64,000 nt of DNA from contig NZ_JANHLC010000012.1 of the NCBI RefSeq assembly GCF_028682395.1, positions 1-64,000 on the forward strand. Reading direction: 5' to 3'. The notes beneath the pieces were generated by a model. It ran no database searches and was not told the origin of the DNA. It saw only the letters and a program-made list of their open reading frames with translations. Below, piece after piece: positions 42,489 through 51,132 of this stretch. Source of the stretch: Pseudomonas putida (GTDB lineage Bacteria; Pseudomonadota; Gammaproteobacteria; Pseudomonadales; Pseudomonadaceae). Every line of letters starts with the position of its first letter. Position 1 is the first letter of the stretch. Both the position numbers and the translations under genes were made by a program.

Positions 42489-42908
42489 ATGTTCGGATTT
42501 ATTGCAGAAAAGGCAAAGTCGCTTGGCGGGGCTGTGGGTGAGGCGGTGACCTCGGCCGGCGAGGTGGTAGTGTCAGCCAAGGACTCGGTTGTGGGCAGTG
42601 TGAGCCATGGCGCCAGCGCGGCCTCGTCGCAGATGGAGGCACATTGGCCAGCAGTTGAGAAACTCCTGGTCGATGGGTTGTTGACCGTGACTCACGATAG
42701 TTTGAAGAACGACGAGGTCTTTCTTGTCGCCATAGAGAAAGCCTTTGAACTATTGCCGGCGCCGATCCGTTTATTGCTCCCGAGGTCGACATTTATCACG
42801 TTCAGCCTGGCCCGCCGAAACGCCATCGTGCAACGTCTGCAAGCTCACCAGGAATCCCGCCTGCTACTGGGCAATGCCAAGGCGGTGGAGGTCGACGTCG
42901 ACGTATAA
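42489..42908 (+). CDS. Hypothetical helical protein (139 aa)
   Basis: Protein of 139 aa beginning MFGFIAEKAKSLGGAVGE, with Ala/Gly/Ser/Val-rich amphipathic helices in the first 50 residues and a C-terminal section PAPIRLLLPRSTFITFSLARRN ending acidic (VEVDVDV). No signal peptide. ATG at 42489 is nine bases from GGAG; ATG at 42483 is only three away. Family not recognised. Confidence 0.65.
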   Translation: MFGFIAEKAKSLGGAVGEAVTSAGEVVVSAKDSVVGSVSHGASAASSQMEAHWPAVEKLLVDGLLTVTHDSLKNDEVFLVAIEKAFELLPAPIRLLLPRSTFITFSLARRNAIVQRLQAHQESRLLLGNAKAVEVDVDV

Positions 42909-42932
42909 GCATGGCCATGCAACTACTCGGCT

Positions 42933-43493
42933 TCAGAGTGGCTTGCCAGCGACCTGATAATGACTCTGGACAAAGCCGTTTTCCGAGGCCGATGTGCTGA
43001 TCAGGCGAAGTGCCCGTTCGCGATTTCCTTCGCCAAATAGCGCGATGCCCTGTCCCAGCAGTACGGGAATACGGGTGAGGATGATTTCGTTGATCAGGTC
43101 GGCAGCGAGAAAGGCCTGGATGGTCTGTCCGCCATCGATGTAAAGGTGCTTGAAACCACGAGCCGACAACTGTTCGACGATCGATACTGGAGCACCGGAC
43201 AGCACCTGCACCTTGCCCTCTAACGTGGGGGGGACGCTTACGCCTTGGCGTGACAGGACAAAGACCGGCGTGTTCGCGTAGGGCCACTCAGGGAACGACA
43301 GCACCTTGTCAAAGGTGTTCCTGCCCATCACCAAGGCATCCACGGTCGCCATAAAGTCGTCATAGGTAACGCCATTCAGGCGCGAACACTCATATTCGGG
43401 GCGGTGAAGCCACTCAATATCGCCGTCCGGCCGGGCGATGAAACCGTCGAGGCTCGCCGCAATAAAAACCGAACATTGAATAGCCATGGACAT
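42933..43493 (-). CDS. Dihydrofolate reductase/RibD C-terminal-like protein
   Basis: Protein of 186 aa of the RibD_C/DHFR fold: IAASLDGFIARPDGDIEWL at the N-terminus, ALVMGRNTFDKVL, then HLYIDGGQTIQAFL and a C-terminal LTRIPVLLGQGIALFG. Such stand-alone proteins are common reductases of unknown substrate and are not the housekeeping FolA. AGGAG lies six bases before the ATG at 43493. Confidence 0.9.
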   Translation of the reverse strand: MSMAIQCSVFIAASLDGFIARPDGDIEWLHRPEYECSRLNGVTYDDFMATVDALVMGRNTFDKVLSFPEWPYANTPVFVLSRQGVSVPPTLEGKVQVLSGAPVSIVEQLSARGFKHLYIDGGQTIQAFLAADLINEIILTRIPVLLGQGIALFGEGNRERALRLISTSASENGFVQSHYQVAGKPL

Positions 43494-43875
43494 AAGACTC
43501 CTTTTTTTGCGCGTTTTAGCCAGCAGTGACCGGCCTCAGGCCGCCCTATCTGTTTGCGTTTGAATGGCGTATCAGAGCTAAAAAACAGGCTCAGTGGGGC
43601 GAGCCTGGTGGGCCGATCGATGTCGAAGGGCGGCCCCTCGGCGCTTTGCACGCATCCACGGCTTGTGGTATCGGCTGCAGCTGTTTTATCCCCGGAACCA
43701 TAGCAGAGGCGCGCCGTGCAGGTATGAAAAACGGGGGCCGGCGGCGGGCTTGGAGTGCCGGCGCGATGCCTGACAGTTGAGCGGTATTTTGCTGCCGATC
43801 TGACGTAGCATGGCCGCGTGCGATCAGCTTTCGCCGATATCGGGAATAACAGTCGAAACACTCAGGGAGATAGCT
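43494..43875. other. Intergenic region without recognisable gene
   Basis: A 382-base divergent region inside the accessory patch. Short open frames occur on both strands but none has a ribosome site with a protein-like sequence. An ATG at 43810 is in frame with the downstream gene but lacks a ribosome site. Apart from the expected promoters I see nothing specific. Confidence 0.5.
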
Positions 43876-44373
43876 TTGACGCGCGTATCCACGGCACACA
43901 CGCTACGGGCTTTATCCGAGCTTGATTACTATGACTGCCGATCAGTCCTGCTTCCTGGGAAAATCACCGCGCTTGAAGCCTGGAACGGCATGACCGCCAA
44001 TCCACAGCTGTTCATGCGCCTGGCTTTTCGCGCGAGGGACGCGATTTCGGCGTTGTTTGGGGTCAAGCGGATCGGCGGGCTCTCGGGGCAGCGGTCTGAA
44101 GCGATCAGCGCCGGCCAGATGCTGGATTTCTTTTTGGTGGAGCACAGCGCCCCGGACCTGCTGGTGCTGACCGAGCGTGACCGGCACCTGGATGTGATGA
44201 TTTGCCTCTCGATCACCGATCGGGTGTGCACTATCACCTCGTCGGTTGTGACCCATAATCGTTTTGGCCGCTTCTACATGCTACCGGTAGGTCCGGTGCA
44301 TCGGCTGATTATCAAGGCGAATCTAAGGCAACTGAAGCGCACGCTTGAAGGGCGCCAGGGCGCTAAACAATAG
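43876..44373 (+). CDS. DUF2867-like protein
   Basis: Protein of 165 aa (TTG start) with SELDYYDCRSV, PGKITALEAWNGM, a cationic helix (LFMRLAFRARDAISALFGV) and a C-terminal YMLPVGPVHRLIIKANL, a pattern I associate with DUF2867. GGGAG lies seven bases before TTG 43876; the in-frame ATG at 43810 would add 22 residues without a ribosome site. Function unknown. Confidence 0.75.
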   Translation: MTRVSTAHTLRALSELDYYDCRSVLLPGKITALEAWNGMTANPQLFMRLAFRARDAISALFGVKRIGGLSGQRSEAISAGQMLDFFLVEHSAPDLLVLTERDRHLDVMICLSITDRVCTITSSVVTHNRFGRFYMLPVGPVHRLIIKANLRQLKRTLEGRQGAKQ

Positions 44374-44427
44374 CCCTGGCGGTGCTCAAAAACGATTCAG
44401 GCTGAAGCGTACATGCGCCAAAGCAAA

Positions 44428-44456
44428 AGGGGCCTGGGTTTGCACCCCAGGCCCCT
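44428..44456 (-). terminator. Terminator of katG
   Basis: Eleven-bp stem AGGGGCCTGGG/CCCAGGCCCCT followed on the minus strand by TTTT, 20 bases after the katG stop. Confidence 0.9.
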
Positions 44457-44475
44457 GGTCATGGCATCAATGCCC

Positions 44476-46632
44476 TCAAGCCTTGACTGACGTTGCACCG
44501 ATATCGAAGCGGTCCAGGTTCATGACTTTGGTCCAGGCCGCCACGAAGTCGCGGACAAAGCGCTCGTTGGCGTCGGCGCTGGCATAGACCTCGGCCAGCG
44601 CCCGCAGGACCGAGTTGGAGCCAAACACCAGGTCGTTTCGGGTTGCGGTGTACTTTACAGCGCCAGTCTTGCGATCGCGCCCCTCGTACAACTCGGTCGA
44701 GCCGTCCGCCGCTTTCCAGACGGTGGCCATGCTCAACACATTGACGAAGAAGTCGTTGCTGAGCACACCGACCCGGTCGGTAAATACCCCGTGGGCGCTG
44801 GCGTCGAAGTTGGTGCCCAGTACGCGCAGGCCTCCGACCAGGACCGTCAGTTCCGGGGCGGTCAGGGTCAGGAGCTGCGCCTTGTCGATCAGCAGGGTTT
44901 CGGTCGACGTGTCGCCGACCAGGCGGCGGTAGTTGCGCAGGCCATCGGCGACCGGCTCCATCAGGTCGAAGGACTCGATATCGGTCTGGTCCTGCCGGGC
45001 GTCGACCCGACCGGCCGCGAACGGTACATCCACGGCGACACCTGCGGCTTTGGCCGCGCGTTCCACGCCCACCACACCGGCCAGAACAATGATATCGGCC
45101 AGCGAGGCCTTACCGCTGGCTTGTTGAATCGCCTGCAGACGAGGCAGCACGCTGACGGCGATCTGGTTGACCGGCCAGTCCTTCTGCGGGGCCAGCGCCA
45201 GGCGTGCGCCGTTGGCGCCGCCGCGTTTATCACCGCCGCGGAAGGTCGAGGCCGATGCCCAGGCGACCGACACCAGCTCACCGACCGAAAGACCCGACTC
45301 GTTGATCTTCGCCTTCATATCCGCAATATCGACGGCCGAGGGATTGTGTATCGGTGCTGGCAACGGGTCTTGCCAGATCAGGTCCAGTACCGGTACTTCC
45401 GGCCCCAGGTAACGTGATTTGGGGCCCATGTCGCGGTGGGTCAGCTTGAACCAGGCGCGGGCAAACGCTTCATTGAAGGCCTGCGGGTCATTGAGGAAAC
45501 GGCGCGAGATTTTCTCGAAATCAGGATCGAAGCGCAGGGTCAGGTCGGTAACCAGCATGGTGGGCTTGCGTTTTTTCGACGGGTCGAAAGGATCGGGAAT
45601 GATCTCGGGCGCGTCCTTGGCCTCGAACTGGATGGCCCCGGCCGGGCTGCGCGTCTGTACCCACTCGAAGTTGAACAGGTTCTCGAGAAAGTTATTGCTC
45701 CACTGGGTCGGCGTCTGTGTCCACACCACTTCCAGGCCGGAGCTGATGGCATCGGCACCGGCGCCACTGCCGTAGGCGCTGGTCCAACCCAGCCCCATCT
45801 GTTCAATGGGGGAAGCTTCGGGATCCGGCCCGACATGGCTGGCAGCACTGGCGCCGTGGGTCTTGCCCAGGGTGTGGCCGCCGACGATCAGCGCGACAAT
45901 TTCTTCATCGTCCATGGCCATATTGCCAAAGGTGGCGCGTATGCCCGGTGCGGCCGAGAGCGGATCGCCGCTGGCATTAGGGCCTTCGGGGTTCACGTAG
46001 ATCAGGCCCATTTCAGTGGCCGCCAGAGGGTTCTTGGCCAGCACCTGCGGGTCGCGATGGGCCAGCCAGGCTTTCTCGTCGCCCCAGTTCACATCCTGGT
46101 CGGGCTCCCACACATCGACCCGCCCCGCGCCGAAGCCGAAGGTGCGAAAGCCGCTGTTTTCCAAGGCCACGTTGCCCGCCAGGACAATCAGGTCGGCCCA
46201 GGAGATCTTCTGCCCATATTTTTGCTTGACCGGCCACAGCAGGCGGCGTGCCTTGTCCAGGCTAACGTTGTCCGGCCAGCTATTGAGGGGCGCAAAACGC
46301 TGCTGGCCACGTCCGGCGCCGCCGCGTCCGTCCACCGCGCGGTAGGTCCCGGCGCTGTGCCAGGCCATACGGATAAACAGACCACCATATGTGCCCCAGT
46401 CGGCGGGCCACCAATCCTGCGAATCGGTCAGCAGTGCCTTGAGATCACCCTTGAGGGCGCTGTAGTCGATGGAGTTGAATTGCGCCGCGTAGTTGAAGTC
46501 CGGGCTTAACGGGTTCGAGCGTTCGGAGTGCTGGTTCAGCAGGTCCACGCGCAACTGATTGGGCCACCAATCAGTGCTGGTGGTGCTACGGTCCCCAGCG
46601 GCGTGGAAAGGGCATTTTGGCTCGTCGCTCAT
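44476..46632 (-). CDS. katG: Catalase-peroxidase KatG
   Basis: Bifunctional heme enzyme of 718 aa removing hydrogen peroxide and organic peroxides. Distal-site residues are in RMAWHSAGTYR, the proximal heme His in GGHTLGKTHG. The Met-Tyr-Trp crosslink residues are present (Trp in MAWHSAG, Tyr in GLIYVNPEG, Met in IEQMGLGW). The duplicated C-terminal domain is intact. No signal peptide. A 206-base leader upstream probably holds an oxidative-stress promoter, but I cannot assign an OxyR site with confidence. Confidence 0.98.
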   Translation of the reverse strand: MSDEPKCPFHAAGDRSTTSTDWWPNQLRVDLLNQHSERSNPLSPDFNYAAQFNSIDYSALKGDLKALLTDSQDWWPADWGTYGGLFIRMAWHSAGTYRAVDGRGGAGRGQQRFAPLNSWPDNVSLDKARRLLWPVKQKYGQKISWADLIVLAGNVALENSGFRTFGFGAGRVDVWEPDQDVNWGDEKAWLAHRDPQVLAKNPLAATEMGLIYVNPEGPNASGDPLSAAPGIRATFGNMAMDDEEIVALIVGGHTLGKTHGASAASHVGPDPEASPIEQMGLGWTSAYGSGAGADAISSGLEVVWTQTPTQWSNNFLENLFNFEWVQTRSPAGAIQFEAKDAPEIIPDPFDPSKKRKPTMLVTDLTLRFDPDFEKISRRFLNDPQAFNEAFARAWFKLTHRDMGPKSRYLGPEVPVLDLIWQDPLPAPIHNPSAVDIADMKAKINESGLSVGELVSVAWASASTFRGGDKRGGANGARLALAPQKDWPVNQIAVSVLPRLQAIQQASGKASLADIIVLAGVVGVERAAKAAGVAVDVPFAAGRVDARQDQTDIESFDLMEPVADGLRNYRRLVGDTSTETLLIDKAQLLTLTAPELTVLVGGLRVLGTNFDASAHGVFTDRVGVLSNDFFVNVLSMATVWKAADGSTELYEGRDRKTGAVKYTATRNDLVFGSNSVLRALAEVYASADANERFVRDFVAAWTKVMNLDRFDIGATSVKA

Positions 46633-46838
46633 GGTCGGATTCCTTGCTTGGCTATCAGGTCGGACAGTTCGGGTAGTTAGGATGGTTACGACAGCTTTTT
46701 AACGAGGCTGTTTTTTTATAGCGTTGGCAAATGACAATAGCAGGCCGCCCGGGAAGTATCCTTGTCGGGGGTCTACAGACTGGAGGGGCTCGGGGCTTGA
46801 CCTTGGCGACTGATGGCACTGGGGATCCGGTGCGCGCA

Positions 46839-47123
46839 CTATTGAAGGTTTTTCAGCCTGACCCTATTGCGCGCCAGTTGCGCGCGTTCGCTCCAGGAGC
46901 GGGTGTGGCTGGCCTTGTTCCAGCGGACCTTGCTGATCTGGCGCTCGCGGGCTTTTGCCATGGCGTGGCTGATCTGGCGCAGGCTGAAGATGATACCGGC
47001 GCATTCCCCATGATTGAGGAGTGCGGCTTTCCAGGCTTGCAGCTCGCTCATGCTCGATTGCTCGATAATGATGACTTTCTTGCACCCACTGGCTACGAAA
47101 TGGATCTCGTAACGTTCCTTCAT
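46839..47123 (-). CDS. Small hypothetical protein (94 aa), DUF6555-like in style
   Basis: Protein of 94 aa: a strand-rich start (KERYEIHFVASGCKKVIIIE), a Trp-containing helix (ELQAWKAALLNHGECAG), ISKVRWNKA and a basic tail. The order of elements recalls small Pseudomonas-restricted proteins such as DUF6555, but I am not sure. No strong ribosome site is visible. It lies 206 bases upstream of katG on the same strand; a plus-strand open frame over the same bases is less protein-like. Confidence 0.55.
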   Translation of the reverse strand: MKERYEIHFVASGCKKVIIIEQSSMSELQAWKAALLNHGECAGIIFSLRQISHAMAKARERQISKVRWNKASHTRSWSERAQLARNRVRLKNLQ

Positions 47124-47224
47124 CCGCTCAACATCCGTCCCTGGCTTTTAAGTGAGAAAGATTATCATTTGATCGGCGATTTAGCACGGCTTTGAATGGC
47201 TCAAGCCGCGAGGAGAGGGGCAGG

Positions 47225-48109
47225 CTAGAGGTGTTGGGCGGGGCTGAGCAGCCATTGCGGCGCGTTGGCGCGGCGCAGCTCGACGAGCGCGATTTGCGCG
47301 ATGGTCAATGCGGTGTCGGGGTGGCTGCCATCTTCCTGATGCCACACCGCGGAAAGGGCCGCCCAGCTCAGGATCCAGGCCAACAGGCGAGCGGGCTCAA
47401 GGGCGGCGGCCTGGCTGATGACGGCGACTTGCCTGGCAAGGCGCCCTGGCGCGGTTGCGGTCGCGAAGTCAGGGTTGCAGAACACATTGGCGAAATCAAA
47501 GCCGCGCTCCCCCAGCAGGCCCTTGGGGTCTATCGCCAGAAAACCACGTTGGCCGGCATCGAGAATATTTTCGTGATGGAGGTCGCCATGCAACACGCAG
47601 ACCTCCTGTGGTGCGGCTAGTAGCCGGGTGGCAATGCCGGCAGCGGCGCCCAGCATGCCGGTGTGCGGTGTTTCGGCGTGGGTCAGCGCTTCGAACCACC
47701 GAGCCAGGGGCACCAGTGCTGGCACGGGTGCGAGGCGTGGACGATGAAGCCTGGCGGCCACCTGGCAGAGGATCCGGCTGGCGTGGTCATCGTCGCCCTG
47801 GCGGACGATGTCATGCAGTGTGCTCCCGCTGGTGGCGCGTTCTAGCAGCAGGGCCTCGCGCTCCAGGCGCAATACAGCCATGGCGCCGTCGCCGTCCCAC
47901 CACTGCATCAGGTGTGAGCCGCGGCACTCTTCGGTGCTCATGGCGATCTTCAGCATCGCGGGCGCACCCTGATACCGGACCGGCTGCAGCCAACTGGAGT
48001 GCGTGCGAAACGCCGGGCCGGCTTCGCTCAAGTGCCAGCGTGCCCGATAGTGGCGCAATTGCGCCTGGCCATCGTCGGCAGGCGGAGGAGGGGTCACGGG
48101 GTTTTCCAT
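47225..48109 (-). CDS. Aminoglycoside phosphotransferase-like kinase (APH(6)/streptomycin type)
   Basis: Protein of 294 aa of the protein-kinase-like APH fold. Catalytic loop VLHGDLHHENIL and DFG-like IDPKGLLGERGFDFAN, with ATP-lobe lysine in APAMLKIAMS, match the APH(6)/HydC group. ATG at 48109 starts MENPVTPPPP; a longer frame adds 14 residues. Chromosomal members often have undetermined substrates, so resistance is possible but not shown. Divergent from the acetyltransferase gene. Confidence 0.88.
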   Translation of the reverse strand: MENPVTPPPPADDGQAQLRHYRARWHLSEAGPAFRTHSSWLQPVRYQGAPAMLKIAMSTEECRGSHLMQWWDGDGAMAVLRLEREALLLERATSGSTLHDIVRQGDDDHASRILCQVAARLHRPRLAPVPALVPLARWFEALTHAETPHTGMLGAAAGIATRLLAAPQEVCVLHGDLHHENILDAGQRGFLAIDPKGLLGERGFDFANVFCNPDFATATAPGRLARQVAVISQAAALEPARLLAWILSWAALSAVWHQEDGSHPDTALTIAQIALVELRRANAPQWLLSPAQHL

Positions 48110-48215
48110 GGAGGGCAGTGGACCGTCACGGCGTTCACAAATCAAGCACAATAAGCGGCTGCCCAGGTGCTGCCGGTCTCATTAGACTGCCTGGCACCGT
48201 TGAAGGGAGAGTCCG

Positions 48216-48659
48216 ATGGACGTGCTGATCAGAGTGGCGACACGGGAAGATGTGGACAGTCTGTTCGAGATCCGCACCAGCGTGGAGCAGAATCACCTGA
48301 GTCGCGAGCAGATGGCCGCGCTGGGTATCACCCCGCAAGTGCTGGGGCAGGCCATCGAAGACAGTGAGTGCGTATGGATCGCCGAGGTGGAAGGGCAACC
48401 GTTGGCCTTTGTAATGATCGACCGCGAGACCGGTGAACTCTTTGCGCTGTTTGTCAGGCCCGGCCACGAAAACCGCGGGTTGGGCCGGCGGTTGATGGGG
48501 GTGGCCGAGGCGGCGCTGTTCGAGCAGCACGAGCGGATCTTTCTGATTACCGATGGGCGCCAGAACATCAGGGCCAACGGCTTCTATCAGCGGCTCGGCT
48601 GGGTGCTTGCCGGCCGGGAAGACCATGACGATGTGCGCTACGAAAAATGCCGACCCTGA
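48216..48659 (+). CDS. GNAT-family N-acetyltransferase
   Basis: Protein of 147 aa with the GNAT core: IRVATREDVDSLFEIR at the start, the beta-4 strand ELFALFVRPGHENRGLGRRLM with the acetyl-CoA loop (Q/R-x-x-G-x-G/A type, here RGLGRR), and ANGFYQRLGWV at motif B. ATG 48216 has AGGGAG upstream. Substrate unknown. Confidence 0.92.
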   Translation: MDVLIRVATREDVDSLFEIRTSVEQNHLSREQMAALGITPQVLGQAIEDSECVWIAEVEGQPLAFVMIDRETGELFALFVRPGHENRGLGRRLMGVAEAALFEQHERIFLITDGRQNIRANGFYQRLGWVLAGREDHDDVRYEKCRP

Positions 48660-48707
48660 ACCCCAGGCCAAACCCACCGTTGTTGCCTTTAAATGCCGGA
48701 GATTGCC

Positions 48708-49097
48708 ATGAAGGGAAGTTGTCTGTGTGGGGCCCTGATGTATGAGGTCGACAGCCTGGATATGCCCATTGTCCACTGTCATTGCCAAACCTGCCGCAAG
48801 GCCCATGCTGCGCCATTTGCCAGCACTGCCGGGGTCATGCGCGAGCATTTTCGCTGGCTGCAGGGGGAGGAGCGCTTGGCTCGCCATGAGTCCTCGCCGG
48901 GTAAGTTTCGATATTTCTGCAACAACTGCGGCAGCCATCTAATGGCTGAGCGTGTAGGTCAGCCCCATGTGATCGTGCGGGTGGCCACGCTGGACGATGA
49001 CCCCGGTATGGCCGCTACGGCGCATATCTGGACTGAGCACGACCAGCCCTGGCTGGGTTATGCCGGTTTATGCCGCCATCAGCGGATGCCGACATAA
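48708..49097 (+). CDS. GFA-family (glutathione-dependent formaldehyde-activating-like) zinc protein
   Basis: Protein of 129 aa with the GFA zinc-binding cysteines: GSCLCG at the N-terminus, CHCQTCRK near residue 29-36 and FCNNCGS around residue 77. The family is named for S-hydroxymethylglutathione synthase, but many members have unknown roles. GGAG lies seven bases before ATG 48708. It follows the acetyltransferase gene by 48 bases and may share its transcript. Confidence 0.9.
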   Translation: MKGSCLCGALMYEVDSLDMPIVHCHCQTCRKAHAAPFASTAGVMREHFRWLQGEERLARHESSPGKFRYFCNNCGSHLMAERVGQPHVIVRVATLDDDPGMAATAHIWTEHDQPWLGYAGLCRHQRMPT

Positions 49098-49202
49098 TCC
49101 CGGCAGGCGTGCGAGCAGGGCATTTGCGCCCATGGCGGCGAACCTTCCGGGCGGTGGGCTATCGAAACTCTGTCTATCTGCCATCGATCAGGAGAGCGTG
49201 TC

Positions 49203-49553
49203 ATGAATGCCTATGGATTCAGTCTGCCGGCGCTGTTGCTGGCCACCGGCTTGATTGGCCCCGTCGGGGCTACCGAGAGGCTGTCGCCGCCGCCCGTTGT
49301 CCCGATTCAGTTGGCGCAGGGCTCAAACGATAGCGCCAACCCCTACAACAGCCCCATTCGCCGGGCCAACCCCAATAGCCGCCAAGGTAGCGCGCCAGCC
49401 ACGCCGCCTGTTCGCGGGCCCAGTACCGCACCGGTGCCACGGGCGCCTACCCTGGAAAACGGTGGCATCGGCAATGGCTATCCGCGCGCCCAACCGCAGC
49501 CCCGGGCAATTGAACCGGGCACGCCGCGCCAGCATGCCAACGACCGCCCATAA
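49203..49553 (+). CDS. Secreted proline-rich low-complexity protein (116 aa)
   Basis: Signal peptide (about 1-23, GPVGA/TER) followed by a chain rich in Pro, Asn, Ser, Gly and Arg (SNDSANPYNSPIRRAN, VRGPSTAPVPRAP, RAQPQPRAIEPG) with no Cys and almost no predicted structure. GGAGAG precedes the ATG. It is 27 bases upstream of the sugar dehydrogenase gene and probably co-transcribed. Function unknown. Confidence 0.75.
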   Translation: MNAYGFSLPALLLATGLIGPVGATERLSPPPVVPIQLAQGSNDSANPYNSPIRRANPNSRQGSAPATPPVRGPSTAPVPRAPTLENGGIGNGYPRAQPQPRAIEPGTPRQHANDRP

Positions 49554-49580
49554 GCGTGCCCCCTATAGAAGGAATCCCGT

Positions 49581-50735
49581 ATGGCAGTAAAGCCCCCTCT
49601 GGCCGGCCTGGTGGTCGCCCTGTTGTGTCTGAGCGTCGGTAGCGCCGCCCAGGCTGCACAGACGTTTGAATCCGAACTGGGGCCGGTCACGGTCACTGAG
49701 TTGAATAAGGGCCTGGAACATCCCTGGGCCTTGGCCTTTCTGCCTGATCGCGCGGGTTTCCTGATGACCGAACGGCCAGGCCGCCTGCGCGTGGTCGATG
49801 CCCAGGGGCGCCTGGGCGCGCCTATCGAGGGGCTGCCGCCGGTCTGGGCCAAAGGGCAGGGCGGCCTGCTGGATGTGGTGCTGTCGCCGGGCTTTGCCGA
49901 GGATCGCCTGGTCTACCTGTCCTACGCCGAGGGCGGTGGTGCCGATGGCAAGGCCGGTACCGCCGTTGGTCGTGGGCGGCTATCGGCCGACCTGACGCGA
50001 CTCAGCGATTTCAAGGTGATCTTCCGCCAGGAGCCGAAGTTGTCGACGGGCAATCACTTCGGCTCGCGCCTGGTGTTCGACCGTGATGGTTATCTCTTTA
50101 TTGCCCTGGGCGAAAACAATGAACGGCCGACGGCCCAGGACCTGGACCTGGACAAGTTGCAGGGCAAGGTGGTGCGTATTTACCCCGATGGCCGGGTGCC
50201 AGACGATAACCCTTTTGTCGGCCAGGCCGGGGTTCAGCCGCAGATCTGGTCCTACGGCCACCGCAACCAGCAGGGCGCGGCGCTCAACCCCTGGACCGGC
50301 ACGCTATGGACCCACGAGCATGGCCCGCGTGGCGGAGACGAGGTCAATATCATCGAGCGCGGCAAGAACTATGGCTGGCCCGAGGCGACCTACGGCATCA
50401 ACTATTCGCTGTTGCCGATTCCGGAGGCCAAGGGCAAGCACGTGGACGGCGCGGTGGATCCGCACCACGTCTGGGAGAAGTCGCCGGCCATCAGCGGCAT
50501 GGCGTTCTATGACGCCGAGCGCTTCAAGGCCTGGCAACACAACCTGTTTATCGGTGCGCTGGGGGCCCAGACGTTGATTCGCCTGCAGTTCGAGGGCGAC
50601 AAGGTGGTCCACGAAGAGCGCTTGCTCGGCGAGTTGCAGGCGCGCATACGGGATGTGCGCCAGGGGCCGGATGGCTATCTGTATGTGCTGACCGACAGCG
50701 CCCAGGGCGCATTGCTCAAGGTCGGGCTGGAGTAG
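49581..50735 (+). CDS. PQQ-dependent sugar dehydrogenase (soluble, six-bladed propeller family)
   Basis: Exported protein of 384 aa with a signal peptide (AAQA/AQTF). Family signatures: LEHPWALAFLPDR, GGLLDVVLSPGFAEDRLVYLSY, the NHFGSRLVFDRDGYLFIA blade, YGHRNQQGAALNP and THEHGPRGGDEVNI, as in YliI/aldose sugar dehydrogenases that oxidise sugars in the periplasm using PQQ. It ends in a strong hairpin. Operon with the preceding proline-rich protein is likely. Confidence 0.94.
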   Translation: MAVKPPLAGLVVALLCLSVGSAAQAAQTFESELGPVTVTELNKGLEHPWALAFLPDRAGFLMTERPGRLRVVDAQGRLGAPIEGLPPVWAKGQGGLLDVVLSPGFAEDRLVYLSYAEGGGADGKAGTAVGRGRLSADLTRLSDFKVIFRQEPKLSTGNHFGSRLVFDRDGYLFIALGENNERPTAQDLDLDKLQGKVVRIYPDGRVPDDNPFVGQAGVQPQIWSYGHRNQQGAALNPWTGTLWTHEHGPRGGDEVNIIERGKNYGWPEATYGINYSLLPIPEAKGKHVDGAVDPHHVWEKSPAISGMAFYDAERFKAWQHNLFIGALGAQTLIRLQFEGDKVVHEERLLGELQARIRDVRQGPDGYLYVLTDSAQGALLKVGLE

Positions 50736-50743
50736 GTCGCGCT

Positions 50744-50775
50744 CGGGTCGCCGTGCTCCAGGGCACGGCGACCCG
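50744..50775. terminator. Strong GC hairpin after the sugar dehydrogenase gene
   Basis: Perfect 13-bp stem, arms 50744-50756 and 50763-50775, six-base loop, no T-tract. It lies between convergent genes. Confidence 0.6.
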
Positions 50776-50809
50776 ATGGGCTCAACCTGATCGACTTAAC
50801 CCGAACAAC

Positions 50810-51115
50810 TTAACTGAGTAGCGGGCGTAGAAAGCTGCGCTCGTAGTGCAGGATGAATTTCTTTTCCAGCACCGAATCCACCAGGGCCTGGCTTTGCGGA
50901 TCGCTCAGCGCGGCATGGCGATAGGTTTCATACGCCGCGAGGGAAGGGAAACTGAACAGGCAGTAGGCAATATTGCTGGCGCCTTCACTCGGCAGGAAAT
51001 AGCCGTGATGGGTGCCGCCCAAGCGTTCCACGACCCGGATCCAGACCTTGGCATAGGCCTCGAATTCGCCAAGCTGGTAGGGATCGATCACGTATTTCAC
51101 ATGGCAGGTAATCAC
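50810..51115 (-). CDS. NIPSNAP-family protein
   Basis: Protein of 101 aa of the ferredoxin-like dimeric NIPSNAP/ABM fold: VKYVIDPYQLGEFEAYAKVW, GGTHHGYFLPSEGASN and a C-terminal LHYERSFLRPLL. GTG start at 51115 has GGAG seven bases upstream. Function in bacteria is undefined. It follows ecotin on the same strand with a 17-base gap. Confidence 0.9.
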   Translation of the reverse strand: MITCHVKYVIDPYQLGEFEAYAKVWIRVVERLGGTHHGYFLPSEGASNIAYCLFSFPSLAAYETYRHAALSDPQSQALVDSVLEKKFILHYERSFLRPLLS

Positions 51116-51132
51116 GGGTGCGCTCCGTTGGG

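Noticed and set aside
45436..46509. 357-codon plus-strand frame opposite katG
   Set aside because: KatG is unambiguous on the other strand; this is a shadow.
46731..47195. 154-codon plus-strand frame upstream of katG
   Set aside because: It competes with a more protein-like 94-aa minus-strand frame and lacks a ribosome site; weak either way.
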